This document shows, piece after piece, positions 33,211-43,358 of a stretch of 64,000 bases of DNA. The DNA lies in assembly GCA_036245805.1 (NCBI GenBank), contig BTRK01000003.1:7626001-7690000 (forward strand). Direction: 5' to 3'. The stretch is from Pristionchus mayeri (lineage: Eukaryota; Nematoda; Chromadorea; Rhabditida; Neodiplogasteridae). Made by a program: the position numbers and the translations under genes. The stretch's first letter is position 1, and each line of letters opens with the position of its first letter. The notes under the pieces are model-generated. The model made no database searches, was not told the DNA's origin, and saw only the letters and a program-made list of their open reading frames with translations.

Positions 33211-34700
33211 TATACTGTAATCTACCGTAATTTGTTCCCTGTAAATTTCGTTGAAACATTCCATTATTTGTGTACAGATAAATGATTGATTTGCGCAATA
33301 TTCGAGATTCAAGCGTGGTTTGTCTGAAGTATTAGAAAGGCACAGAATGAAAATTTATCCATGAACTCGTTTATAAATGCTTCATGTAAAATATGGTCAC
33401 GAAATAAGCAGAGGCGGATACTGATATAATCATGAACATCACTAAAATATACTCAATAAACTAATGCAATTATTATTTTAGATTATCTGCGACGAATGCC
33501 ATCTACACCAATGTTGGCCATCTAATCAGCATTTACTAACCTGATGAAACTCATTGCAGCAACTGGTGAGCGCTCGTGTTAATGACGTCTCTTCGTTTCA
33601 TCCAAACAATGGATTCAAAGGTAAAGTGGGAGGGGGGTTCGACGAAGATCTGAATTAATTATTTGACCGTACGAGATCGGGCGAATTTCAATTTTGGAAA
33701 GATAATCAACATTTGTGCTCCTGATGAAACACATTGCAACAAACATGAATACCACTTAAATTCGCGCGCGGTGGCTCAATGGCGTTGTCTGCTCTGATAC
33801 AGTATATCTTAATGAAAATTTAACTTTCCAGATTTGTTTCTTTATTCTAAGCAATTAAAAACACAAGATGAAACGTGATTAATTATTTGAAGGCGAGTGA
33901 TTGCAATTTTTATACTACAGGACCCTTACATATCAATGTTTTCCGGCTAATTAACGTTTCACAGCCTTGTGAAACTCAATGCGATTGAGATGCGATCAAT
34001 CGTCGTATTTGCTCCTATGTTATCGAAACAAAGATATTCGTAATCTAATTTAGTCAGCTAGTCAGTATGTGTAGCTGACTAAATTAACCTCCCGCATAGG
34101 CTCCACTTAAATTCGCGCGTTTTCTTTGTTCTTTCAGTCAGGTGGCAATGGGGTTTCTTTTCATCGTCTAAGTAATATTGATTGCTCGAATAAGCGCGAG
34201 TGACAGTTCAAATATAATGACTTGTTTTGATTTTTTTAGAAGAGGGAATCAGTCAAAAATCAATGTTTATCACTCGATCTGCATTTCCATACTTCATGAA
34301 ACTCATTGCAATAGCCCAAGTGATCCTGTTAAATCAACGCCCGACCCCTTGATTATTTTGTTCGGGTGATAATGACGTTGACAAAAGCTGTTCTAAACAA
34401 TTGAAAGCACAATATCAATAGTGAAGAATGATTAAGAGAGAAATACCAGTAATTTGTTTTTAATTTGTATACGATTGGATCCCTTACAAATCAATGAACA
34501 GCTAATCAGAATGTCCTGGCCTTTTGAAACTCTAAGCAACAAACCGCTGAACCACCCTAAAACTTGTCGCGGCGTCTTTGATCTTTCCGTCTTGCGACTA
34601 TGACGCATCACTGAATCGCCTAAACTAAGTGGAATGCGTGAAGGTCTGTGCAGAATGTAGCCGGGCTTATGTCGCGATTCGGGATTTGCATGTTATCGAT
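31730..34700 (+). repeat. Degenerate satellite of about 217 bp, first block
   Basis: Two conserved boxes recur in the same orientation: TGAAACTCAATGCAACAATC (31917, 32053, 32620, 33545, 33723, 33973, 34295, 34520 and weaker sites) and CTTTGTTCTTTC...GGTGACAATGACG (31736, 32674, 34125, 34350, 34575), with GGGATCACA(C/T)GATGAAACGCG between them. Spacing here is uneven (about 140-320 bp), and the satellite overlaps the last intron and the last exon region of the glycine-rich gene. A longer block (TGAAGGTGTGCGCATAATGT with AGCCGGGCTTAT) occurs at about 32735, 34645 and 39325, suggesting a higher-order unit. Confidence 0.75.
33211..33500 (+). terminator. 3' end region of the glycine-rich gene
   Basis: AATAAA is present at 33455-33460 (CTCAATAAACTAATG), 245 bases after the stop. 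A weaker GATAAATGA at about 33279 is nearer and could be the true signal, as many nematode genes use variants. No other gene is seen here. Confidence 0.45.
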
Positions 34701-36160
34701 AGGGTGATTCGGTGGACAAATGAGGTTTGGGTGGACAAATGGATTGTTAAAGTGGTACATCATGTATTCTCTCTGGAAGCATCTAATAGTTGATTAGGAC
34801 TTATCATATGTGTTCTCAAACAACATTACCATATTCACACACTTATAACACTGAAGAGTGATCTTCAGTCCCTCTTTGTTCTGGTCACAGGGGTAGGGTA
34901 TCCCTTACCATATGTCGTCCATTTTACGTTAGTGAATCATTACAAACATTATGTATTGCTTCAATCAAAAACATGCAAACATGGCCTAAATGGTACAGGA
35001 ATTTTACTCCCTTTCTTGTCCATTCATGTTATTCCCTCTCTTGCTTCTTACGCTCATTATCACATGTAATCTTGTCGACAGGCACTCGCACGATGAATTG
35101 ATTATTGTTTCATTAATGCTTGCACTTTCGTATTACTGTACAGGGTGCGTAAAAAGTATGGTGACAAAATCAATGTCATCCTACTCGAAATGCACTGTTC
35201 CAATATATCTCAATTTGTAACACTATGTTCCTCAGATATTTACCAAAGCAACGCATAAATGACGTTAAAATATTCTTAACAGTTTCTTAGTATTAATATG
35301 TTAAAGAAATTTTTGAAACTAATTTTTGCCTGAACAAGCTTAAAGCAGCTTTAAGCTATTTTCAAGCTTTAAGCTATTTTGATTTGAATATGGTGTTATT
35401 TGACCAATTTTGGTCTAAACAAGCTTAAAGTACACATATTATGGTCTAAATAAGCTTACATTACACCAATTTGGTCGTGTATAAGCTGTAGTTTTACTAA
35501 TTTCTACCATGAAAGTAGTGTCATTGAACCAAATTGTGCTATGAATAAGCTGCTATTGGCTCAATTTTGCTAAGCGTAGGGTGTCATTCACCATTGTTTG
35601 GTATGGGTAGTCTTACATATCAGTGATGTTCTTGAAATCCGTTATATGCTGAATGTTTTCAAAATAAAACAATCCGCAAGTTTCAGAGAGTTGTCATAGT
35701 TATATAGTATATAATTTGCACAATTTGCTTAATCCTTAACTAATAGATGTCTGCGATAAGACATGTGTTAGGGGATAGCTGGTGCTAGGAAGACAAGATG
35801 ATACTTCCGCTGCGCTGGGTCAAATGCTACCACCGACTGTACAATCTTTCCATCGATTGTGTCAGTGTGGGGTTTATCTGAGCGTCTACGCTCTCTCGTG
35901 CGGCTATTGCTCGGATCTCTTTCGAGTGTGCGGGGATTAGGATGACTGGTGATTGAATATAGGCGTGACTCAGGACAGCGACGAAAGCAAAAGTGGGCGG
36001 AGTCTGTGTACAGTTGGTTCAAATGCTTAGTCGGGATATTGAATTGCGAGTGTAGTGAATATGTATTGACTATTTCCATATGTCCAATTATGGGAGGTTT
36101 TCTCTGGCGGTGCAGGAAAATAGTGGCTGGATTAAGGTAGTTGGGACTGATTTCGCAATA
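34701..36160. other. No gene seen; AAGCTT-rich stretch and a lone transposon end
   Basis: At 35145-35177 there is a sequence like a Tc1/mariner terminus (TACAGGGTGCGTAAAAAGTA) with no partner nearby. From 35330 to 35570 the words AAGCTTAAAG, TAAGCTT and TTTTGGTCTAAACAAGCTTA recur, a local low-order repeat. The minus-strand frame over 35768-36163 shows no domain and no splice support. Confidence 0.45.
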
Positions 36161-36169
36161 CAAGCATAT

Positions 36170-37480
36170 TACGGTAGGACCAGGAAATGCGCGGGAAACA
36201 CTTGACTGGATTACTGTAGGTGGGATTACGGTAGTGCGCTAGAGGGGTCCGGCTGGCAGTCGGCGAGGAGGGAGAGGGAGACAGCGAGATAAAGGGCAGT
36301 AGGGAGAGGGAGGCCCGCACTCTCGCCACTCTCGCCATTTTATGGCGCACTCTCGCCATTTTCCCGCACAAGAGAGGAAGGGAGAGAGGGGCGGGGCCAT
36401 GGCGCACTCTCGCCATTTTCCCGCACTAGAGAGAAGGGTAGGGAGACGATAGGGAGGGCCGGGGCCATGGCGCACTCTCGCCATTTCCCGCACTAGAGAG
36501 GAAGGGAGAGAGGATGTTGGATTACTGTAGTGCGGGAAATGTTAGTGCGGGAAATGTCGTAAAGTAATTAGGGGTAATTAGCGGGAGGGTTATTAGTACC
36601 CTGGTTACTGTAGTCGGGTTATGGTAGCCGGCGGCGAGATCAAAGGGATGGGTAATTAGTACCCTGGTTACTGTAGTCAGGTTAAGGTAGCCGACGGCGG
36701 CGAGATCAAAGGGATGGGTAATTAGTACCCTGGTTACTGTAGTCAGGTTACGGTAGCCGACGCGGCGAGATCAAAGGGATGGGTAATTAGTACCCTGGTT
36801 ACTGTAGTCGGGTTACGGTAGTCGGGATACTGTAGTGCGGGAAATTAATCAGGGGTAATTATCGGGAGGGGTAATTATCGAGAGGGAGGGATTACTGTAG
36901 TGCGGGAAAATGTTAGTGCGGTAAATATCGTAAAGTAATTAGCGGGTAATTAGCGGGAGGGTAATTACTACTTTGTTTACTGTAGTCGGGATACTGTAGT
37001 CGGGTTGCTGTAGCCGGAAAATGGAGACCGGGTTACGGTAGCCGGGAAATAGTGACCGGGTTACGGTAGCCGGGTAATTAGCGGTAATTAATGGTAGGGC
37101 AGGGGAGGGTAATTAGCCCGAGGGCGAGGGTAAGATCAAAGGGCGAGGGAGAGGGAGCGGAGGGAAGGAGTGCGCGAACTTCGGGTAAGGTATCTGCTGC
37201 TGCTGCAGCCGGGATTACTGTAATCGGGCGGGAAAAGTCAAGTTTGAAATCGGGTTATGGTAGGCAGGAAAATGACATGTTTGAAAATCGGGTTATGGTA
37301 GTTGCTGCAGCAAGGTTGCTGCAACCGACTTGCTGCAGCCGGGTTGCTGCAGCCGGGATATAGCAGACTCGATACTGTAGCCGAGACGCTGCAACCTACT
37401 TACAGTACTTGGGTTACGGTAGCGGCGAGGGAGGGAGGGGTAATTATCGAGAGGGAGGGTGCTCTCTCACTTTTACACAC
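36170..37480. repeat. TACTGTAG/TACGGTAG-rich repeat island
   Basis: The words GGTTACTGTAGTC, GGTTACGGTAGCC, GTGCGGGAAA and GGTAATTAGCGGGAGGG recur dozens of times. At 36597, 36660, 36726 and 36791 a unit of 63-66 bp starting TACCCTGGTTACTGTAG and ending AGATCAAAGGGATGGGTAATTAG-like is tandemly repeated four times. The left part (36270-36510) repeats CGCACTCTCGCCATTTTCCC. Near 37300-37395 CTGCAGC-type words take over (GTTGCTGCAGCC). Base composition is much more GC-rich than its surroundings. The frames here are low-complexity. Confidence 0.85.
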
Positions 37481-37719
37481 TATCTCGCTTTTTGTCTGAC
37501 TGTCTGCGCTCTCTCGATTATTGCTTGTTTTCTTACTGGCGCATAGACTACTTAGGTTCACAGTGTCATAGAGGCTAGCGTATCAAGAAAAAAACTTTGA
37601 AAAACTTGGTCTTTTGATGGGGTATAATCACGCGTCCGCCGGATATTCGAGATGTAGAACAGAATTTAGAAGTTCTTGCAAAGCATGTTGCGATGTATAC
37701 TAAACTTGAATCTATGGGA

Positions 37720-39420
37720 ACCCCACGGTAAAGTGAATGATGGATCAGATAAGAGGAGAGGTGTTTTGTATATTTTGTAAGAGAGGAATCTCAGAACCAT
37801 CGATGGTAGCCAGCTAAGCAGTATTTGTGAACCTAGTGAAACTCAAGTCGACATTCCGCTCGCTCCCTCGATAAATGTAAGCGGTTTTCTCACGATCGGA
37901 AGACAATGACGTTTGTCTGCTTAGTTTTTAGCAATGGGATCAAACAATGAAACGTGAACAGGGATTTGGAGGGAAAACTAGAGGTTTATTAAGATAGGAA
38001 TCGACGAACAATCTGTGATTACTAGCTACTCAAAATATTACGACCTAATGAAACTCAATGCAAGACTCCGCATGTACCAATTCATTTAGATTCGCACACG
38101 GTACCTTTGTTCTTTCGATCGGGCATAATGTCATTGTCTGCTTTGTTACTGATAATGGGATCACACAATGAAACGCGCTTAGGAGGGGAGGAATATTGTT
38201 TGCTTTATTATACAACATAATCGCCACCGAATATATGCTGGCCAGCTAATTAATATTTCGCAGCCTTATGAAATTCAATACAACAATCCGTGCGCACTCA
38301 TCCAATCTCTTAACTACACGCACTGTGTCTTTGTTCCTTCGGTTGAAGGAAAATGACTTCACTGCATGGACTTGATGAAACCTATATTTCAGGACGATCC
38401 GGGGGAAATTCGCATGGTTCCTTTGTTTATTCGATCATGTGGCAATTACTCATCTTTGCATCGTCTAACCAACGGGGATCACATGATAAAGCGCGATTGA
38501 GGATTACGATGTGTTCTAGGTTGTGTGTGTGATACATACATAAACGCTGATCAGCTATATAGCGTCTCTAAAACATATCCGAAAAGTCGACAAAAATTGT
38601 CCAATAGGAAAACTCTAGTCTTTAACGAACGCTGGTTACCATGCTATGCGAGAGTTCAGACAGAACGAGATGATTTTCTCTGCCAATATTGGAATCAACT
38701 CAATAGACAATTGAAATGTTTGCGCGCAATTTTCTAGAATGTGATGGTTCCCACTGAAATCAATTTTGTCCATACGATCTGCATTTTCACACTTCATGAA
38801 ACTCATCTCAATACGCCCAGTGTTAAATCTGCGCCCGCCAACTTAGTGAAGTGGCAATAACATATTCGATAATATTTGCATAAACTTTTAAGTTAAAACT
38901 ATGGAGATCACATGATGAAGCCTCAATGAGATTTCAGGATACTCAATCATTCATTTATTATATTGGGACACAATCGAAATCAATGCTGACCGGGTATTCG
39001 CTATTACCAAACCTCGTGAAACTCATAACACTAACTGCGACCAATTTAAAACCAAACGCAGTATATGTATTCAATTGGTCAGGTGACAATGACATACATT
39101 TAACGGGTGTTCACAGGACGATGCGTCAATGGGAAGGCATATAGCGTGTATAATTATTTTTTTCTTTCTCAAAGAAACTGCACCGAATTTCATATTGATC
39201 ATCATTTTGAATCATCATTTTTGAGCACCTTGTGAAACGCATCTCTAGAACCGCGTACTCCCTTCGTGAATTCGATCAGCATCTTTCAGGGATAGCTATG
39301 ACGTATCACAGAATCTTCTAAACAATGCGTGAAGGCGTGCGCATAATCTAGCCGGTCGAATGTCTCGGGCCTTTTTGTGATCGATTGCACGATATTTTTC
39401 TCATAGACAAGAAATAAAAA
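37720..39420 (+). repeat. Degenerate satellite of about 217 bp, second block
   Basis: The same two boxes as in 31730-34700. TGAAACTCA-type boxes fall at 37833, 38048, 38265, 38798, 39015 and 39232, giving intervals of 215, 217, then 217 and 217, the best estimate of the unit length. GGGATCACACAATGAAACGCG-type boxes are at 37936, 38157 and 38477. Orientation is the same as the first block, so both are likely parts of one array split by the GTAG-rich island. Confidence 0.75.
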
Positions 39421-39780
39421 GAGAATCTACGTTGAATACTTGATCGACCTTTCTGCTCCTCGTGAAGAGACTTCGATAAATGATGAAACATAACAATCCG
39501 GGTACCCGCGAAATTGTTTGGAGGAATTGATTTTGTGTTTTCTCACTTCAATAAAGTGGTTTCGCGGGTAGTTGTTTATTTATTTCGCGGGTAGTTGCGA
39601 AACCGAAGTGGTCTGCTCTCCACTAGTCAATTTAAATTGAAAATAATACCGAAGTCTGCCAGTCTACAGTATCCCGTAAGTTCTAGTTTCATGCAACAAG
39701 TGACACTGACTTACGGGAAAAAGCTAGATAGAGGTCGCTCCCATAATGAATACTCATTTATTTTCATGGCATTCCTCCAA

Positions 39781-41014
39781 TTGGGGTGTCGGGAAAGTTC
39801 GTATAATGCTTCGGAAAAAAGTCAGTTCGCGATCAAATGCAGTGATTGCGCAATCTGTTTGTCAACAATGTATTGCATCATTCTGACGTTGAGTAGTGAG
39901 ACGATTTAATCAGTCTCCTAGTTGCTACATTGATTCTTGTGATGGACTCCCATCTCTACCTCCGAGCAGTTTTACTTCATTACTACCGTCTTGGCCGATC
40001 CGTGAAGGAGGTCCACTCTGCCCTGGCCCAGTCGGAAGGAGCTGACGCCCCCTCCATACCCTTCTGCTATAAGTGGTTCTCCCGCTTCAAGAAAGGGGAG
40101 TTTGGTCTCGATGATCAACCCCGCTCTGGACGACCTCCCTCCCTCGATCAGCCTCTCGTTCTCCGCACACTGAAGCGCAAGCCCATGGCCAGTGTGCGTG
40201 AGTTGAAGAAGGATACCCAGATCAACGGTGTCCGATATCCTCCATCGATCTGGGAAGAAGCCGAAACTCCCACAAGTGATTCCCCATGATCTCTCCCCTG
40301 AACAGCTGAAAAATCGTGTTCAAGTCTGTCGGAAATTACTCCATCGTAGATCCAATCTTCGATGGATCAATTCCATCATCGCTACAGATGAGAAGTGGAT
40401 CACGTACGATAACCCTGTAAGGAGACTGCAATGGGTGGATGCAGATGAGAAGCCCACGCCCGTCCCGAATAAGGAAGAGCACAGAAAGAAGGAACTCATC
40501 TGCTTCTTTTTATCAGTGCTCGGTCCCATCTACTGGGAGATCCTCGCCCCTGGCACCAGCATCAATGCCGACCTCTTCTCTGAACAACTGGAAGATCTCG
40601 CGATCAGAGTCCCTCCCAGACTCCTGAACCAGGGCAAAATTCTTCTTCTGATGGACAATGCTCGCCCACATCGAGCGAAGATGACCCAGAAGAAAATGGA
40701 CGAGCTGAAGATCGAGAGGATTCCCCATCCACCGTATTCCCTGGATCTCTCCCCATGCGATTACCACTGCTTCCGCTCTCTCTCTGACTTCTGCAAAGAA
40801 AAGAAGTTCAAGAATCGAGATGAAGTTGTGAGGGCTTTCGTGAACTGGGCGGTCTCGAAGAAACCCGCATTCTGGAAGAGAGGAATCGAGACCCTGCCCA
40901 ATCGCTGGAGGGATGTAGTGAATAAGAAGGGGGCATACATTTGTCACTGAGAATTGTAAAGCATTGAATAAAAAATAAAAACAAAAAATTAAACGAACTT
41001 TCCGGACACCCCAA
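39781..41014 (+). mobile_element. Full-length mariner transposon copy 2
   Basis: TIRs start TTGGGGTGTCGGGAAAGTTC (39781) and end GAACTTTCCGGACACCCCAA (41014). It is very close to the copy at 20714-21952. Its right end lies only a few bases from the splice donor of kinase fragment D (exon end 41022), so it inserted in that intron, and no further kinase exon is found on its other side. Confidence 0.9.
39930..40950 (+). pseudogene. Mariner (DD34D) transposase copy 2, frameshifted
   Basis: The N-terminal HTH part (39930-40200) and the catalytic part (40228-40950) are in different frames because of an 8-base deletion at about 40214, in DNA that is intact in copy 1. Catalytic motifs ATDEKWITYD, LLLMDNARPHRAK and DLSPCDYH are present; the residue before DLSP is Leu (YSLDLSP) instead of Pro. 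The second part has no sign of decay, so loss of function is recent. Confidence 0.9.
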
Positions 41015-41021
41015 TACTTAC

Positions 41022-41489
41022 CTCACGTGTCCCCTCCTGTCCACCAGCACGTTCTCCGCCTTCATGTCACGGTAGATCACCGAGCTTCGATGCAGAAATT
41101 CAGCAACTTACTGAATTTAGATTGCTTGAGACTGAAAAAAATGACCAAACGCACACAACTTAACAGATTTTTTGTCGTTCTAGCACATATTTCGGCTTAA
41201 AAAAATTAGTTTTTTTGTCATCTTCAAGCAACCGTCAGACCATTATAGAGGGTTGATGCACCTTGAATTATCATTGCAATGAAACACACAAAAAATGATA
41301 TTAGGGCACATAACTTTTTTTTTATTTCACGCTCTCTTCCTCATTCTGTCTTTTTCGGTTGAAAGTCAACATAGGCGCCCACAATTACAGTACCCAACTC
41401 ACCGAGGGCGCAGCCCAACTCCGCCATTACCACTCGCACAGCACCCTGGGAGAGGGAAGAATAGCGACGAGCGAGGTCGGTACAACCGT
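41022..41489 (-). pseudogene. AGC kinase fragment D (two exons)
   Basis: Exon 41489-41403 is open and reads DGCTDLARRYSSLSQG then VRVVMAELGCAL. Exon about 41099-41022 reads FLHRSSVIYRDMKAENVLVD and RRGHVR, the catalytic loop of an AGC Ser/Thr kinase (YRD base and ENVL Asn). The second exon has lost its AG acceptor (CTG where copy B has CAG). Nothing upstream or downstream of the gene is present: the 3' side runs directly into mariner copy 2. A remnant of the array at 47-64 kb. Confidence 0.75.
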
Positions 41490-41773
41490 CTTGGAGAAAT
41501 GTTCAAGTAAGTTAGTGCATTATAATACTCATGGAAGTCTTCAAGGAGAGGAGTCCAGCTCCACATAACAATATTGTTCTTTGAACGGTAGTCTTACTGA
41601 AATATGTTTAAGACGATCTAGGGGCGGTATTCTTTCCTCAATTTCGGCCGAGCCGAAATTAATTTCGGCTCGCCCAATTTCATTTCGCCAGCCGCATTTT
41701 GAGCGAGCGTTGGCCGAAAATGATTCGGCCTCGCCGAAATCGAAATTTTTCGTCGGATTGGCCGAAAATTGAT

Positions 41774-42340
41774 GAGTTTAAGGTTACCATTATTTGCATG
41801 TTTTAGAAAAATCTTAGTCATAAGGATAAGGACGACCTTCTTCATAAGGATTCAACGACCGTACCCACAGGAAAGTGAAGAGTTCCCCTTCGTACGTAAT
41901 GGCGAGTTTAAGGTTACCATTATTCACATGCTTAGAAAAATCTTAGTCATAAGGATAAGGACGACCTTCTTCATAAGGATTCAACGACCGTACCCACAGG
42001 AAAGTGAAGAGTTCCCCTTCGTACGTAATGGCGAGTTTAAGGTTACCATTATTCACATGCTTAGAAAAATCTTAGTCATAAGGATAAGGACGACCTTCTT
42101 CATAAGGATTCAACGACCGTACCCACAGGAAAGTGAAAAGTTCCCCTTCGTACGTAATGGCGAGTTTAAGGTTACCATTATTCACATGCTTAGAAAAATC
42201 TTAGTCATAAGGATAAGGACGACCTTCTTCATAAGGATTCAACGACCGTACCCACAGGAAAGTGAAGAGTTCCCCTTCGTACGTAATGGCGAGTTTAAGG
42301 TTACCATTATTCACATGCTTAGAAAAATCTTAGTCATAAG
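41774..42340 (+). repeat. 129-bp minisatellite, four and a half units, open reading frame through it
   Basis: GAGTTTAAGGTTACCATTAT-type starts fall at 41774, 41904, 42033, 42162 and 42291, that is 130, 129, 129 and 129 bp apart. Units 2-4 are almost identical. Because 129 is a multiple of three, a 213-residue frame (41769-42410) stays open with a 43-residue repeat containing KILVIRIRTTFFIRIQRPYP. The spacing suggests recent amplification inside the transposon. Whether it is ever translated is unknown; on composition alone I would not call it a gene. Confidence 0.9.
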
Positions 42341-42435
42341 GATAAGTATAATGATGACCTTATTCATAAATTTGTCCTTTCTTGTATTGTCTATGATTTC
42401 ATTAATATGATCCCATTTCTTAAATTAAAATATAT

Positions 42436-42690
42436 TTAAAATGATTTTTTCAATGAGAAAACCTCGATTACGGCTAGCGAAGGCAATAAGGTAACGAAAG
42501 CAGTGAATTTCCGCGAAATTGTGGCTTGGCTCATGCCCAAACCTTGTGCCAGCCAAGTCTGGTGGCTATGAGAAGAAGGATACGAGAAGGCCGCAGCGCA
42601 TTGCATGTGTGCAGGAATATCACTAGGAGTCCAGCAAGTCCGAGTCATATGAGTGATGGCCATAAGTTCTCGTTCCGATATTTTAAGCAT
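42436..42690 (-). CDS. Small frame with HTH-like segment inside the DNA transposon
   Basis: 84 residues starting MLKISERELMAITHM. The segment LGMSQATISRKFTAFVTLL resembles the recognition part of a helix-turn-helix, as seen in some PIF/Harbinger-type transposases. No DDE motif follows. It is probably a remnant of the element's own transposase, if anything; alternative explanations including chance are open. Confidence 0.3.
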   Translation of the reverse strand: MLKISERELMAITHMTRTCWTPSDIPAHMQCAAAFSYPSSHSHQTWLAQGLGMSQATISRKFTAFVTLLPSLAVIEVFSLKKSF

Positions 42691-43358
42691 AGAATAACTT
42701 ACGATTCCATTGGTATTGAAGACGTAAATCGATCCGAGGAAGGCGAATTTGAGGATGTTGAGGAGCTCGCTGGGGAATCATTGGCGACCGCTCCGTGCGC
42801 CGACGAAATGAGAAAATGATAAAAAATTTGGCCGTGGCCGAAAAATTCGGCCTGCCGAAATTGACGAAAGAATACTGTTGTATCCGTGTCCCGTGTTGTG
42901 TCGTAGTAGACGGGAGAGGACGAGTAAACGCAAGGTTTATCAACAATAAATAAAATACAGAGAGCAGAGTGAGTCACAGCTCACGAGAGAGACTAAAGGA
43001 ACAACTGAGGAGAGAGGCAAGGGAAGGCCTCTCTGGAGAGAACGAGAGAACGCGCGCGAGGTGGAGAGTGCAGAGAAAGAGAGCGCGCGGGAAACACGTA
43101 GTAACACGTACACAAGTGAGGGAAGGGAATTATAGTAATACACTAGAATTCAAACGAGTGAATTACAAAATGGGTTTTCTATGTATAGGAATAACGCAAT
43201 TACTTATTAGTCTAATTCCTATACAACACCTCCCCTTCAAGATTGACACTTATCGATCTTAAATAAACAAAACTGGGGGAAAAGAGGTGAGGTGAACCGT
43301 AGCACATTTGGTCGGTATATCATTCTCGGATGATATTAATCTTGGACGGGCGCTCATC

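Noticed and set aside
35768..36493. Frames of 84-131 residues on the minus strand
   Set aside because: They cover low-complexity GAGAG and TCTCGCCATTTTCCC repeats and have no recognisable domain.
36170..37480. Subtelomeric region
   Set aside because: The GTAG-rich words are not the nematode telomere repeat TTAGGC, and no run of that repeat is found in the window.
41774..42340. CRISPR-like regular repeat
   Set aside because: The 129-bp units are contiguous and nearly identical along their whole length, without unique spacers, and the genome is animal.
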